NCBI GenBank assembly: GCA_035430165.1
Contig: DAOMGE010000009.1
Span: 1 to 64,000, forward strand
Source of the DNA: UBA7239 sp035430165
GTDB lineage: Bacteria; Pseudomonadota; Gammaproteobacteria; Pseudomonadales; UBA7239
Reading direction: 5' to 3'
DNA: 64,000 nucleotides
Shown here: positions 33,361 through 42,092 of the stretch, one piece after another
How the letters are laid out: the number at the start of each line of letters is the position of its first letter
Position numbering within the stretch: the stretch's first letter is position 1
Made by a program: the position numbers and the translations under genes
The notes under the pieces: model-generated
What the model saw: only the letters and a program-made list of their open reading frames with translations
What the model was told of the DNA's origin: nothing
The model's database searches: none

Positions 33361-33477
33361 TCAACCTTGGCGTTGCTTGTGACGCGGCTCAACGCTACAA
33401 ATCACTCTAAGAACACCCTTGCGGCGCACAATCTTGCAACCGCGACATACTTTTTTTACCGACGCACGTACTTTCAT
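33361..33477 (-). CDS. rpmJ: 50S ribosomal protein L36 (zinc-binding form)
   Basis: A small gene read directly from the sequence: 38 residues from ATG 33477 to TGA 33361, beginning MKVRASVKKVCRGCKIVRRK and ending VEPRHKQRQG. The zinc ligands Cys11, Cys14, Cys27 and His33 are all present, so this is the zinc-ribbon (C+) form. It lies 23 bases after secY and 107 bases before rpsM, as in other gammaproteobacteria. Confidence 0.97.
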   Translation of the reverse strand: MKVRASVKKVCRGCKIVRRKGVLRVICSVEPRHKQRQG

Positions 33478-33500
33478 TGCCTTTCCTCTTTAAACCGATC

Positions 33501-34838
33501 TCAGCGTTTGGGGGACAAACTGCTGTTACCGTAGTTTTTCAAATTTGCCTTTTTAAGCAAGGTGTCATACTGGGCGGACATGAGATGTGACTGAACTTGA
33601 GCCATAAAGTCCATAACCACGACCACCACAATCAGCAAGGATGTACCACCAAGATAGAACGGCACATGGAAAGCCATGACCAAACCCTGTGGTATCAAGC
33701 AAACTACAGCAATATAGGCGGCGCCAATGATCGTTAGTCTCGTTAAAATATTGTCGATATACTTGGCCGTATGTTCTCCGGGTCGGATGCCGGGCACGTA
33801 AGCACCGCCCTTTTTCAGATTGTCCGCTACTTCTTTCGGATTAAACATAATTGCCGTGTAGAAAAAACAGAAGAACACAATTAGCACAGTAAACAACAAT
33901 ATATTCAGCGGCTGGCCTGGGCCGATCCACAAAGCCACGTCCTGCAGCCACTCAAACCCCTTGTGCTGTCCGAACATCTGCGCAACGGTTGCCGGAAACA
34001 GCAATAGACTGCTCGCAAAAATTGCGGGAATAACACCAGAAACATTCACTTTTAACGGCAAATGTGTGCTTTGACCTTGATACACCTTACGGCCAACCTG
34101 CCTGCGCGCATAATTCACGGTAATGCGACGTTGCCCGCGCTCAATGTAGACGATGCCATAAATCAATGCCGGCACACCGACAGCAATCGCAATAAGCAAC
34201 AAAATGTTCAAATCACCTTGTCGAGCTTGCTCAAGTGACTGACCAATTGCAGCAGGTAAGCCAGCAACAATCCCTGCAAAAATCAACATAGATACGCCAT
34301 TGCCAATACCACGTTCCGTAATCTGCTCGCCCAACCACATCATAAACATTGAGCCGGTAACCAGTGAGACAGCCGCCAATACATATACGCTCAAGCCTGA
34401 AGCATAAAGGGCATTACTACTAGCAAGACTGCTTACCATACCTACTGCCTGCACTGCCGCCAATGCAACTGCCGCATAACGAGTGTATTGGTTTATTTTA
34501 CGCCTACCCTGCTCACCTTCTTTTTTAAGCTGCTCGAGCTGCGGAACAACCGCTGTCAGCAATTGCAAAATAATCGATGCGGAAATATAAGGCATTACAC
34601 CAAGCGCCAGAACACTCATGCGCTGCAATGCACCGCCAGAAAACATATTTGCCATGCCAAAAATCGTATTCTGGGTCTGGTTAAAAACATGCGCCAGCTG
34701 TCCCGGATCGATACCAGGGACAGGGATATGGCTGCCAATCCTATAAACGATGATCGCCAGAAAGAGAAATCGAAGGCGAGCCCACAACTCACCTAATCCC
34801 TTTTGGTTACCCATCATCTGCGCTGCAGGAGTGGCCAC
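33501..34838 (-). CDS. secY: SecY, protein translocase channel subunit
   Basis: A 445-residue integral membrane protein with ten transmembrane segments, forming the SecYEG channel for export and membrane insertion. Family signatures: GSHIPVPGIDPGQLAHVF near TM1, GGALQRMSVLALGVMPYISASIILQLL for the plug/TM2 region, GTSLLIVVVVVMDFMAQVQSHLMSAQYDTLLKKANLK at the C-terminus. Encoded in the spc operon four bases after rplO. Confidence 0.99.
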   Translation of the reverse strand: MATPAAQMMGNQKGLGELWARLRFLFLAIIVYRIGSHIPVPGIDPGQLAHVFNQTQNTIFGMANMFSGGALQRMSVLALGVMPYISASIILQLLTAVVPQLEQLKKEGEQGRRKINQYTRYAAVALAAVQAVGMVSSLASSNALYASGLSVYVLAAVSLVTGSMFMMWLGEQITERGIGNGVSMLIFAGIVAGLPAAIGQSLEQARQGDLNILLLIAIAVGVPALIYGIVYIERGQRRITVNYARRQVGRKVYQGQSTHLPLKVNVSGVIPAIFASSLLLFPATVAQMFGQHKGFEWLQDVALWIGPGQPLNILLFTVLIVFFCFFYTAIMFNPKEVADNLKKGGAYVPGIRPGEHTAKYIDNILTRLTIIGAAYIAVVCLIPQGLVMAFHVPFYLGGTSLLIVVVVVMDFMAQVQSHLMSAQYDTLLKKANLKNYGNSSLSPKR

Positions 34839-34842
34839 TAAT

Positions 34843-35277
34843 TTATGCCTCTACCTTGCCGCCAGCAGCTTCAATTGCTTTGCGAACACCTTCCGTTACA
34901 GGTAGGCCTTTAACGGTAACAGCTTTATTCAGTTCGCCAGAAAGGAAAATTTTGGCGCGCTTGATATTTCCATTCAGCAAATTGGCGGCTTTCAATGTTT
35001 CGATTGTAACGATATCGCCTTCAACTTGATTCAATTCCGCCAAGCGAACTTGTGCAGTTGTCCGGCTTATACGTGACACGAACCCGTACTTTGGCAAGCG
35101 CTTTTGCAAAGGCATCTGACCACCCTCAAAACCAGGGCGCACATTGCCGCTCTTACGTGCCTTCTGACCCTTATGGCCACGTCCACAGGTTTTTCCCAAA
35201 CCACAACCAATACCACGACCCACGCGCAACTTAGGCGTTTTGTGGCCAGGCGCCGGACTAAGACTGTTCAGATGCAT
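34843..35277 (-). CDS. rplO: 50S ribosomal protein L15
   Basis: A 144-residue L15, a late-assembling 50S protein. Signatures: MHLNSLSPAPGHKTPKLRVGRGIGCGLGKTCGRGHKGQKARKSGNVRPGFEGGQMPLQKRLPKYGF. It begins two bases after rpmD and ends four before secY. Confidence 0.99.
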   Translation of the reverse strand: MHLNSLSPAPGHKTPKLRVGRGIGCGLGKTCGRGHKGQKARKSGNVRPGFEGGQMPLQKRLPKYGFVSRISRTTAQVRLAELNQVEGDIVTIETLKAANLLNGNIKRAKIFLSGELNKAVTVKGLPVTEGVRKAIEAAGGKVEA

Positions 35278-35279
35278 TT

Positions 35280-35459
35280 TCAGTTCTCCACTCTAACAAG
35301 GTAGTTAACCTTGTTTACCATACCCCGATTTGACGGAGTATCCTGAACTTCTACGGTATGGCCAATACGGCGCAGACCCAGACCACGCACACACGCCTGA
35401 TGGTTTTTCAAACGACCAGCCGTACTCTTAATTTGTGTCACCTTAATCATGTTCGCCAT
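35280..35459 (-). CDS. rpmD: 50S ribosomal protein L30
   Basis: A small gene read directly: 59 residues from ATG 35459 to TGA 35280, beginning MANMIKVTQIKSTAGRLKNH, with the central GLGLRRIGHTVEVQDTPSNRGMV typical of L30. A second in-frame ATG (fourth codon) would also give a family-like start. It lies between rpsE and rplO as expected in the spc operon. Confidence 0.96.
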   Translation of the reverse strand: MANMIKVTQIKSTAGRLKNHQACVRGLGLRRIGHTVEVQDTPSNRGMVNKVNYLVRVEN

Positions 35460-35496
35460 ATCTACACCTTGCTATCAATTCAACGAGCGCTTCGTA

Positions 35497-36012
35497 TCAA
35501 TTACGAATCTCATCTATTGTCTTTCCACGTTTAGCGGCAATTTCGTCTGGTGAACGCATCGATTTCAAACCGGTAATCGTAGCGCGAACGACATTTACTG
35601 GATTGGTTGATCCGTAGCACTTAGCCAGAACGTTATGCACACCGGCCAACTCCAGCACCGCACGCATTGCACCACCTGCAATTACGCCCGTACCTTCCGA
35701 TGCTGGCTGCATATAGATATTTGCAGCTCCGTGACGAGCCTTTACGGGATAAAAAATCGTATTCCCGTTGAGATCAACCGTAATCATATTTCTACGGGCA
35801 GACTCCATGGCTTTTTGTATTGCAGTTGGAACTTCGCGAGCTTTCCCGCGACCAAATCCCACCTTGCCTTTCCCATCTCCTACCACTGTAAGCGCAGTGA
35901 ACGAGAACGTACGACCACCCTTGACAACCTTGGCTACGCGGTTCACCTGAACCAGCTTTTCCATCAGGCCGTCAGAGTTCTTGTCTTTGTCTTTATGTTC
36001 AGGGAGTGCCAT
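35497..36012 (-). CDS. rpsE: 30S ribosomal protein S5
   Basis: A 171-residue S5 that helps decoding fidelity. It has the double-stranded RNA-binding-like fold (MEKLVQVNRVAKVVKGGRTFSFTALTVVGDGKGKVGFGRGKAREVPTAIQKA) and the C-terminal domain AGGAMRAVLELAGVHNVLAKCYGSTNPVNVVRAT. Spc operon, 40 bases after rplR. Confidence 0.99.
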   Translation of the reverse strand: MALPEHKDKDKNSDGLMEKLVQVNRVAKVVKGGRTFSFTALTVVGDGKGKVGFGRGKAREVPTAIQKAMESARRNMITVDLNGNTIFYPVKARHGAANIYMQPASEGTGVIAGGAMRAVLELAGVHNVLAKCYGSTNPVNVVRATITGLKSMRSPDEIAAKRGKTIDEIRN

Positions 36013-36052
36013 TAGCGTACCTTTAAAAAACCTTTATTAATGTGTGCCGATC

Positions 36053-36403
36053 TTAGAACTCAAGACCACCAGAACGAGCAGCATCTGCCAGCGCCTTCAC
36101 ACGACCATGGTATTTAAATCCACTGCGATCGAATGCAACCTTGGTAACACCGGCCGCCTTTGCACGCTCAGCAACCAACGCACCAACACTTGCGGCGGCG
36201 GCAGCATTACCCGTAGCTCCAACCCGCAAACTGGCATCTAGTGTTGAGGCTTGGGCAACAATACGATTGTCTTCTGGCGCAATTACTTGCGCATAAATAT
36301 GGCGAGGCGTGCGATGCACACTGAGACGAAAAGCACCCTGTTCACGAATTTTCATTCGTGTCGACTTGGCGCGGCGTATACGGCCTGTTTTCTTTGCGTT
36401 CAT
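36053..36403 (-). CDS. rplR: 50S ribosomal protein L18
   Basis: A 116-residue L18, a 5S rRNA-binding protein. It shows RLSVHRTPRHIYAQVIAPEDNRIVAQASTLD and the C-terminal KVAFDRSGFKYHGRVKALADAARSGGLEF. Eleven bases after rplF. Confidence 0.99.
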   Translation of the reverse strand: MNAKKTGRIRRAKSTRMKIREQGAFRLSVHRTPRHIYAQVIAPEDNRIVAQASTLDASLRVGATGNAAAAASVGALVAERAKAAGVTKVAFDRSGFKYHGRVKALADAARSGGLEF

Positions 36404-36414
36404 CTGTCTATACC

Positions 36415-36948
36415 TTATTTCTTCTTGGCTTCTTTACGGTGAACAACTTCGTCGGAATAACGCACGCCTTTACCTTTATATGGTTCTGGCGAGCGATAGG
36501 CGCGAATCTCAGCTGCAACTTGCCCGAGTAACTGCTTATCTGTACTTCTGAGCAAAATTTCAGTCTGTGTTGGTGTTTCAACCGAAACTCCAATAGGCAA
36601 CTCATAGTCAATCGGATGCGAATAACCCAACGTCAAGTTCAGCGTGCTTCCTGTGGCTTTTGCACGGTAACCCACGCCAACTAGCTCAAGCTTACGCTCA
36701 AAACCTGCACTTACGCCTTTCACCATATTGGCAACCAGCGAGCGCGTTGTGCCCGCCATCATGCCAGCTCCCTTCATGCCTTCACGCGGCTTGAAGTTCA
36801 GAACCTTATCATCCTGCACAATCTCGACCGAGGAATGCACCGGCATAGATAATTCACCCTTTCCGCCTTTCACGGTGATTTGATCTGATGCCAGAACAAC
36901 GCTTACGCCGCTGGGCAGTTCAACCGGATATTTTGCAACTCTGGACAT
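36415..36948 (-). CDS. rplF: 50S ribosomal protein L6
   Basis: A 177-residue L6 near the sarcin-ricin loop and factor-binding site. It begins MSRVAKYPVELPSGVSV and ends PEPYKGKGVRYSDEVVHRKEAKKK, the conserved rRNA-binding C-terminus. ATG 36948 is chosen ten bases after rpsH; a longer frame to 36990 overlaps rpsH and has no homology. Confidence 0.99.
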   Translation of the reverse strand: MSRVAKYPVELPSGVSVVLASDQITVKGGKGELSMPVHSSVEIVQDDKVLNFKPREGMKGAGMMAGTTRSLVANMVKGVSAGFERKLELVGVGYRAKATGSTLNLTLGYSHPIDYELPIGVSVETPTQTEILLRSTDKQLLGQVAAEIRAYRSPEPYKGKGVRYSDEVVHRKEAKKK

Positions 36949-36958
36949 GACTCTACCC

Positions 36959-37351
36959 TTAGAACACTGTGCACAAAATTTCGCCGCCAATATTGGCCTT
37001 ACGAGCAGCGCGATCAGTCATCACGCCTTTACTGGTCGAGACAATGGCAACGCCCAGACTGTTAGCAACAGTCGGCAATCCATCCTTACCGCGATAACTA
37101 CGGAGGCCTGGACGGCTTATTCGCTTGATGGCATCAATAACTGGCCTACCATCATGGTATTTCAACTCAATGCTCAGTTCTGGTTTAGCACCGGAACTAA
37201 TGCTGAAATCAGCAATATAACCCTCTGACTTCAGAACCTCGGCAACTGACACCTTAATTTTTGATGAAGGCATAGATGTCGATGTCAAATGAGCCATTTG
37301 TGCATTGCGAATTCGCGCAATCATGTCGGCCAATGGATCTTGCATACTCAT
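36959..37351 (-). CDS. rpsH: 30S ribosomal protein S8
   Basis: A 130-residue S8, a primary 16S-binding protein and in E. coli the feedback repressor of the spc operon. It begins MSMQDPLADMIARIRNAQMAHL and ends LGVAIVSTSKGVMTDRAARKANIGGEILCTVF. Thirteen bases after rpsN. Confidence 0.99.
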   Translation of the reverse strand: MSMQDPLADMIARIRNAQMAHLTSTSMPSSKIKVSVAEVLKSEGYIADFSISSGAKPELSIELKYHDGRPVIDAIKRISRPGLRSYRGKDGLPTVANSLGVAIVSTSKGVMTDRAARKANIGGEILCTVF

Positions 37352-37364
37352 GAAACTGCTCCTC

Positions 37365-37670
37365 TTACCAACTGGCTTTCACTAAACCCGGAACGTCACC
37401 CTTCATAGCGTGCTCACGGAGTTTTATACGGGACAAGCCAAATTTACGGTATACGGCGTGTGGACGACCGGTCAAGCGACAACGCGTCTGTTTGCGCACA
37501 GGACTTGCATCACGAGGCAACTTCTGCAGCTGAACTTGCGCAGCCCAGCGATCCTCATCTGAAGTTTTTGGATTGGCGATAGTCGCCTTGAGAGTCGCGC
37601 GCTTATCGGCGTACTTAGCCACAGTTTTTGCACGCTTCTTTTCGCGCTCTATCATTGAAAGCTTTGCCAT
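37365..37670 (-). CDS. rpsN: 30S ribosomal protein S14 (zinc-free form)
   Basis: A 101-residue S14 of the long, zinc-independent type: no CxxC pairs, only one cysteine in KQTRCRLTGRPHAVYRKFGLSRIKLREHAMKGDVPGLVKASW. It takes part in 30S head assembly. Thirty bases after rplE. Confidence 0.99.
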   Translation of the reverse strand: MAKLSMIEREKKRAKTVAKYADKRATLKATIANPKTSDEDRWAAQVQLQKLPRDASPVRKQTRCRLTGRPHAVYRKFGLSRIKLREHAMKGDVPGLVKASW

Positions 37671-37700
37671 TGTCTCAGCTATCCTCTTTAAAAACTCTGA

Positions 37701-38240
37701 TCAACCTTTGAATGGAAAGTTGAATGCCTTAAGAAGCGCACGACCTTCATCATCTGTTTTGGCTGTTGTAGTAATCGCTATATCCAGACCGCGCAATGCA
37801 TCAATCTTGTCATAGTCGATTTCTGGGAAAATTATTTGCTCAGTAACACCCATTGAGAAATTCCCACGACCATCAAACTGTTTGGGGCTGATACCGCGAA
37901 AATCGCGAATACGCGGAATAGCAACCGTAATCAGCCGGTCCAGAAACTCATACATACGCTCACTACGCAGTGTAACCTTACAACCGATTGGCCAACCTTC
38001 CCTTACCTTGAAGGCCGCAATAGATTTGCGCGCTTTGGTTATAACAGCTTTCTGACCGGAAATCTGCTCAAGGTCGCGCACAGCATTTTCGAGCACTTTT
38101 TTATCAGCAAGCGCTTCACCAACACCCATATTAATGGTGATCTTGGTGATCTTCGGCACTTCCATGACACTCTGTACGCCCAACTCTTCTTTCAGCCTTG
38201 GGAGAATTTCTTTTTTGTAAACTTCTTGGAGCCTAGCCAT
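37701..38240 (-). CDS. rplE: 50S ribosomal protein L5
   Basis: A 179-residue L5 that binds 5S rRNA and contacts S13. It contains VPKITKITINMGVGEALADKKVLENAVRDLEQISGQKAVITKARKSIAAFKVREGWPIGCKVTLR and the C-terminal FPEIDYDKIDALRGLDIAITTTAKTDDEGRALL. Twenty bases after rplX. Confidence 0.99.
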   Translation of the reverse strand: MARLQEVYKKEILPRLKEELGVQSVMEVPKITKITINMGVGEALADKKVLENAVRDLEQISGQKAVITKARKSIAAFKVREGWPIGCKVTLRSERMYEFLDRLITVAIPRIRDFRGISPKQFDGRGNFSMGVTEQIIFPEIDYDKIDALRGLDIAITTTAKTDDEGRALLKAFNFPFKG

Positions 38241-38260
38241 TACCGTTTCACCTTTTCAGC

Positions 38261-38575
38261 TTACGAGCCTACAACTTCGCCATTGGACTTGTACACACGT
38301 ACTTTTTTACCAGCCAGATCCCTAAACCCAACGCGATCAGCTTTACTGGTTACAGGATTGTAAATAGCAACATTCGACACATCGATTGGCGCTTCGCGCT
38401 CAACAATACCACCCTGCACACCAAGCTGCGGGTTTGCTTTAGTATGTTTTTTAACAATATTCACGCCTGCAACAAGTACGCGATTATCATCAAGCACACA
38501 CTGAACAGCACCCCGCTTGCCTTTATCCTTTCCCGTGATCACAATCACTTGGTCATCTTTTTTAATCTTACGCAT
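38261..38575 (-). CDS. rplX: 50S ribosomal protein L24
   Basis: A 104-residue L24, an assembly initiator for the 50S, with the KOW motif DDQVIVITGKDKGKRGAVQCVLDDNRVLVAGVNIVKKHTK. Nineteen bases after rplN. Confidence 0.99.
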   Translation of the reverse strand: MRKIKKDDQVIVITGKDKGKRGAVQCVLDDNRVLVAGVNIVKKHTKANPQLGVQGGIVEREAPIDVSNVAIYNPVTSKADRVGFRDLAGKKVRVYKSNGEVVGS

Positions 38576-38594
38576 AACCTTTACCTCCTCCGGC

Positions 38595-38963
38595 TCAAAG
38601 CACTTCTGGTGCCAGAGAGATGATTTTCATGAATTTGTCACCACGGAGCTCGCGTGTTACAGGCCCGAAAATGCGAGTACCAATCGGAGCCTGCTGGTTA
38701 TTAAGCAACACCGCAGCATTATCATCAAACTTAATCAGCGACCCATCTGTGCGACGGACACCTTTTTTGGTGCGAACCACGACAGCTGTCATCACTTGGC
38801 CTTTTTTTACCTTGCCGCGCGGAATTGCATCTTTCACACTGACCTTGATGATATCGCCAACACCGGCATAGCGACGATGTGAGCCACCCAGCACCTTGAT
38901 ACACATAACACGGCGAGCACCACTATTGTCTGCCACATCCAAATAAGTTTGCGTCTGAATCAT
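38595..38963 (-). CDS. rplN: 50S ribosomal protein L14
   Basis: A 122-residue L14 at the subunit interface, beginning MIQTQTYLDVADNSGARRVMCIKVLGGSHRRYAGVGDIIKVSVKDAIPRGKVKKGQV. First gene of the classical spc operon; the 41-base gap after rpsQ shows no terminator, so the S10 and spc operons are probably one transcript here. Confidence 0.99.
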   Translation of the reverse strand: MIQTQTYLDVADNSGARRVMCIKVLGGSHRRYAGVGDIIKVSVKDAIPRGKVKKGQVMTAVVVRTKKGVRRTDGSLIKFDDNAAVLLNNQQAPIGTRIFGPVTRELRGDKFMKIISLAPEVL

Positions 38964-39004
38964 CGTCGCGCTCCGAAGCTTATCGCTACTATGTCGTCAG
39001 CCAC

Positions 39005-39271
39005 TTAAACAGCAGCTGCACGCTCTTCAATTTTTACCAAAGCCCACGTCTTACTTTTTGACATTGGACGTGTCTCCTTGATAGTCACCAGATCCCCAGT
39101 CTTACACTCATTATTTTCATCATGAGCTTTTAACTTAGATGATTTAGTTTCGTATTTTCCATAAACCGGATGTTTTACTCGACGCTCAATCAACACTGTA
39201 ATGGTTTTATCCATCTTGTCGCTTACTACGCGACCAGTTTTTGTACGTGCAACATTTTGCAGTTCAGTCAT
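39005..39271 (-). CDS. rpsQ: 30S ribosomal protein S17
   Basis: An 88-residue S17 with an OB fold binding 16S rRNA: TGRVVSDKMDKTITVLIERRVKHPVYGKYETKSSKLKAHDENNECKTGDLVTIKETRPMSKSKTWALVKI. ATG 39271 is one base after the rpmC stop; a longer frame to 39322 is an artefact of rpmC overlap. Confidence 0.99.
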   Translation of the reverse strand: MTELQNVARTKTGRVVSDKMDKTITVLIERRVKHPVYGKYETKSSKLKAHDENNECKTGDLVTIKETRPMSKSKTWALVKIEERAAAV

Positions 39272-39272
39272 A

Positions 39273-39464
39273 TTATTTACCCGCCTTTTCTTTAAGCACG
39301 GTCTTGATACGAGCAACGTCATGCCTGCCCTGTTTCAGCAGGTGTGTCTGCGCAAGATTGCCGGTAGCCTTTTTCATTCTCAGCTCGAACTGACCCTTGA
39401 ACTGCGCGAACAGCTCAGTTTCTAGTTCCTCTACTGTTTTATTTCGAAGATCTGCTGCTTTCAT
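39273..39464 (-). CDS. rpmC: 50S ribosomal protein L29
   Basis: A 63-residue L29 at the tunnel exit, docking site region for trigger factor and SRP: MKAADLRNKTVEELETELFAQFKGQFELRMKKATGNLAQTHLLKQGRHDVARIKTVLKEK. Overlaps rplP by one base. Confidence 0.99.
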   Translation of the reverse strand: MKAADLRNKTVEELETELFAQFKGQFELRMKKATGNLAQTHLLKQGRHDVARIKTVLKEKAGK

Positions 39465-39877
39465 TACATGATCTGCCGTTTAACAAATGTGGTTGTCAGC
39501 GGTAATTTTGCCGCCGCAAGTGTCAGCGCTTCACGCGCCAGCTCTTCTGATACACCCTCAACTTCGTAAAGCACTCGGCCTGGCTGGATTTGTGCCACCC
39601 AGTACTCGACGCTGCCTTTACCCTTACCTTGACGCACTTCTAAGGGCTTCTGAGTGATCGGCTTATCGGGGAATATCCTGATGAATACACGACCACCGCG
39701 CTTCAGACGGCGTGTCAGAGCACGACGCGCCGCCTCAATCTGCCGAGCAGTGATTCGGCCGCGAACTGTAGCCTTAAGACCGTACTCACCGAAACTGACC
39801 TTGCTGCCACGCTGGGCAAGGCCGCGGTTACGTCCCTTGAACTGCTTGCGAAATTTGGTTCGCTTGGGTTGCAACAT
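39464..39877 (-). CDS. rplP: 50S ribosomal protein L16
   Basis: A 137-residue L16 near the peptidyl-transferase centre, starting MLQPKRTKFRKQFKGRNRGLAQRGSKVSFGEYGLKA and containing RGGRVFIRIFPDKPITQKPLEVRQGKGKGSVEYWVA. Eight bases after rpsC. Confidence 0.99.
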   Translation of the reverse strand: MLQPKRTKFRKQFKGRNRGLAQRGSKVSFGEYGLKATVRGRITARQIEAARRALTRRLKRGGRVFIRIFPDKPITQKPLEVRQGKGKGSVEYWVAQIQPGRVLYEVEGVSEELAREALTLAAAKLPLTTTFVKRQIM

Positions 39878-39885
39878 GGCGTATC

Positions 39886-40569
39886 TTACCCCTGATTAGA
39901 AGTCTTCTTTCTGCCAGTAGCGGCTTCCGCCTGCTCGGCAGCGTCAAGGATCTCACCTTTGAAGATCCACACTTTCACACCGATGATCCCGTAAGTAGTC
40001 AAGGCTTCAGCAGTGGCATAATCTATATCCGCACGTAAAGTATGCAAAGGCACACGACCCTCACGGTACCACTCAGTCCGAGCAATCTCAGCACCGCCTA
40101 AACGACCGGCAACCATGATTTTTATTCCAAGAGCACCCTGACGCATTGCATTCTGTACCGCACGCTTCATCGCGCGGCGAAACATCACACGACGCTCAAG
40201 CTGTTGCGCTACGCCCTGAGCAACAAGAGCCGCATCAATATCAGGCTTGCGGATCTCTTCAATATTTATGTGCACAGGCACACCAAGAATCTGAGCCACT
40301 TCGTTGCGTAATTTCTCGACATCCTCACCTTTCTTACCAATCACTACGCCAGGACGAGCGGAGTGAATAGTAATACGGGCAGTTTGCGACGGACGCTCAA
40401 TATCAACGCGACTTACAGAGGCGCTAGCCAGTTTCTTTTGGATATAGGCGCGTGCCTTGATATCCGCCAACAACTTGTCAGCATACGTATCGCTATCGGC
40501 ATACCACACAGAAGTGTGTTTCTTGATGATGCCCAGGCGGATACCTGTTGGATGTACTTTCTGACCCAT
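39886..40569 (-). CDS. rpsC: 30S ribosomal protein S3
   Basis: A 227-residue S3 at the mRNA entry site with helicase activity shared with S4 and S5. It starts MGQKVHPTGIRLGIIKKHTSVWYAD; the KH domain contains ITIHSARPGVVIGKKGEDVEKLRNEV, and the C-terminal domain ADIDYATAEALTTYGIIGVKVWIFKGEIL. Thirty-five bases after rplV. Confidence 0.99.
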   Translation of the reverse strand: MGQKVHPTGIRLGIIKKHTSVWYADSDTYADKLLADIKARAYIQKKLASASVSRVDIERPSQTARITIHSARPGVVIGKKGEDVEKLRNEVAQILGVPVHINIEEIRKPDIDAALVAQGVAQQLERRVMFRRAMKRAVQNAMRQGALGIKIMVAGRLGGAEIARTEWYREGRVPLHTLRADIDYATAEALTTYGIIGVKVWIFKGEILDAAEQAEAATGRKKTSNQG

Positions 40570-40604
40570 TCGCGGTCTCCTGCTTGATTACTTCGCCACA
40601 GCCA

Positions 40605-40940
40605 TTAGTTAGTAGCGGCAACTTTCACGGTAATGTGACAAGTGCGCTTCAAAATCCGATCAGCGCGACCTTTAGCTCGCGGCTTGATACGTTTCATCGC
40701 AGTACCCTCATCAACGAACGCCGCAGAGACATGCAATTCATCTATATCAGCGCCTTCGTTGTGCTCCGCATTGGCAATTGCAGACTCCAATACCTTTTTA
40801 ACCAGAACCGCAGCTTTCTTGTCGCTAAAAGCCAGAATATCCAGCGCCTTTTCGACATGTTTCCCGCGTATCTGGTCTACGACCAGTCGAACTTTCTGGG
40901 CTGAACTTCGCGCACCGCGCAGTGTTGCTGAAACTTCCAT
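40605..40940 (-). CDS. rplV: 50S ribosomal protein L22
   Basis: A 111-residue L22 whose long beta hairpin lines the exit tunnel. It begins MEVSATLRGARSSAQKVRLVVDQIRGKHVEKALDIL. Four candidate start codons in a row (GTG-ATG-ATG-ATG, 40949 to 40940) precede the glutamate; ATG 40940 is taken because GAGG lies nine bases before it and the length then matches the family (110). Confidence 0.97.
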   Translation of the reverse strand: MEVSATLRGARSSAQKVRLVVDQIRGKHVEKALDILAFSDKKAAVLVKKVLESAIANAEHNEGADIDELHVSAAFVDEGTAMKRIKPRAKGRADRILKRTCHITVKVAATN

Positions 40941-40952
40941 CATCATCACCTC

Positions 40953-41228
40953 TTAGCGCTTGGCTTTTTTGTCAGCCGCGTGCCCTTTATAGGTACGGGT
41001 GACTGCAAATTCGCCCAGCTTATGGCCAACCATTTCTTCTGTAACATACACCGGCACATGTGCACGGCCATTGTGTACAGCAATAGTAAGACCCACCATT
41101 TCAGGCATAATCATCGAACGACGCGACCATGTCTTGATCGGACGCTTGTCATTTTTTTCCAGAGCCGTTTCCACTTTCTTGATGAGGTGGAGATCAATAA
41201 ACGGACCTTTCTTCAATGAACGTGGCAC
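40953..41228 (-). CDS. rpsS: 30S ribosomal protein S19
   Basis: A 91-residue S19 of the 30S head: MPRSLKKGPFIDLHLIKKVETALEKNDKRPIKTWSRRSMIMPEMVGLTIAVHNGRAHVPVYVTEEMVGHKLGEFAVTRTYKGH. Nineteen bases after rplB. Confidence 0.99.
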   Translation of the reverse strand: MPRSLKKGPFIDLHLIKKVETALEKNDKRPIKTWSRRSMIMPEMVGLTIAVHNGRAHVPVYVTEEMVGHKLGEFAVTRTYKGHAADKKAKR

Positions 41229-41247
41229 AGGCCTAACCTCTCAATTC

Positions 41248-42075
41248 TTATTTCTTGTTGCGACGACGAACGATCAGATCATCTGTACGTTTGTTCTTAC
41301 GCGTTTTGTAACCCTTGGTCGGCGTTCCCCATGGAGAAACAGGGTGACGACCACCAGATGTACGGCCTTCACCACCACCGTGCGGGTGATCGACCGGATT
41401 CATTACAACGCCCCGGACAGTCGGACGAATACCGCGCCAGCGTTTCGCACCAGCCTTACCCAAAGAGCGAAGATTATGTTCGCCATTTGAAACCTCACCC
41501 AATGTAGCCCTGCAATCTGACAGGATTTTTCTCATCTCACCGCTACGCAAACGCAGAGTGGCGTAAGCACCCTCACGAGCAACCAACTGCGCAGAAGCGC
41601 CAGCTGAGCGTGCCATCTGGGCACCTTTGCCCGGCTTCATTTCTATGCAATGCACCGTGGCACCAATAGGAATGTTACGAAGCGGCAATGTATTGCCAAC
41701 AACGATCGGTGATGCCGAACCGGACTGGATCTTATCACCCGCTTTCAGACCTTTAGGAGCGATAATGTAACGACGCTCGCCATCGGCATAACAAATCAGA
41801 GCAATATTAGCGCTACGGTTTGGATCATATTCCAGACGTTCAACTGAACCAACAATACCGTCCTTGTTGCGCTTGAAATCAATGACGCGATAGTGCTGCT
41901 TATGTCCGCCACCCTGGTGGCGGACAGTAATGCGACCCATGTTATTGCGGCCACCATTGCTGGATTTTTTCTCTACAAGCGCCGTGTGCGGAGCACCCTT
42001 GTGTAAATCAGGATTTACAACACTGACTACAAAGCGACGACCTGGTGATGTGGGCTTTCTTTTAATGACTGGCAT
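41248..42075 (-). CDS. rplB: 50S ribosomal protein L2
   Basis: A 275-residue L2, needed for subunit association and peptidyl transfer. It contains the OB and SH3-like RNA-binding core and the conserved C-terminal loop VMNPVDHPHGGGEGRTSGGRHPVSPWGTPTKGYKTRKNKRTD with the functionally important histidine. Seventeen bases after rplW. Confidence 0.99.
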   Translation of the reverse strand: MPVIKRKPTSPGRRFVVSVVNPDLHKGAPHTALVEKKSSNGGRNNMGRITVRHQGGGHKQHYRVIDFKRNKDGIVGSVERLEYDPNRSANIALICYADGERRYIIAPKGLKAGDKIQSGSASPIVVGNTLPLRNIPIGATVHCIEMKPGKGAQMARSAGASAQLVAREGAYATLRLRSGEMRKILSDCRATLGEVSNGEHNLRSLGKAGAKRWRGIRPTVRGVVMNPVDHPHGGGEGRTSGGRHPVSPWGTPTKGYKTRKNKRTDDLIVRRRNKK

Positions 42076-42092
42076 AATGCCTCACCTTTCGA

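Noticed and set aside
32981..33410. Extra small genes opposite rpsM and rpmJ
   Set aside because: No ribosome site or homology; only rpmJ itself, on the minus strand, is supported there.
40953..41490. Plus-strand frames opposite rpsS, rplB and other ribosomal genes
   Set aside because: All are shadows of highly conserved ribosomal proteins on the minus strand.
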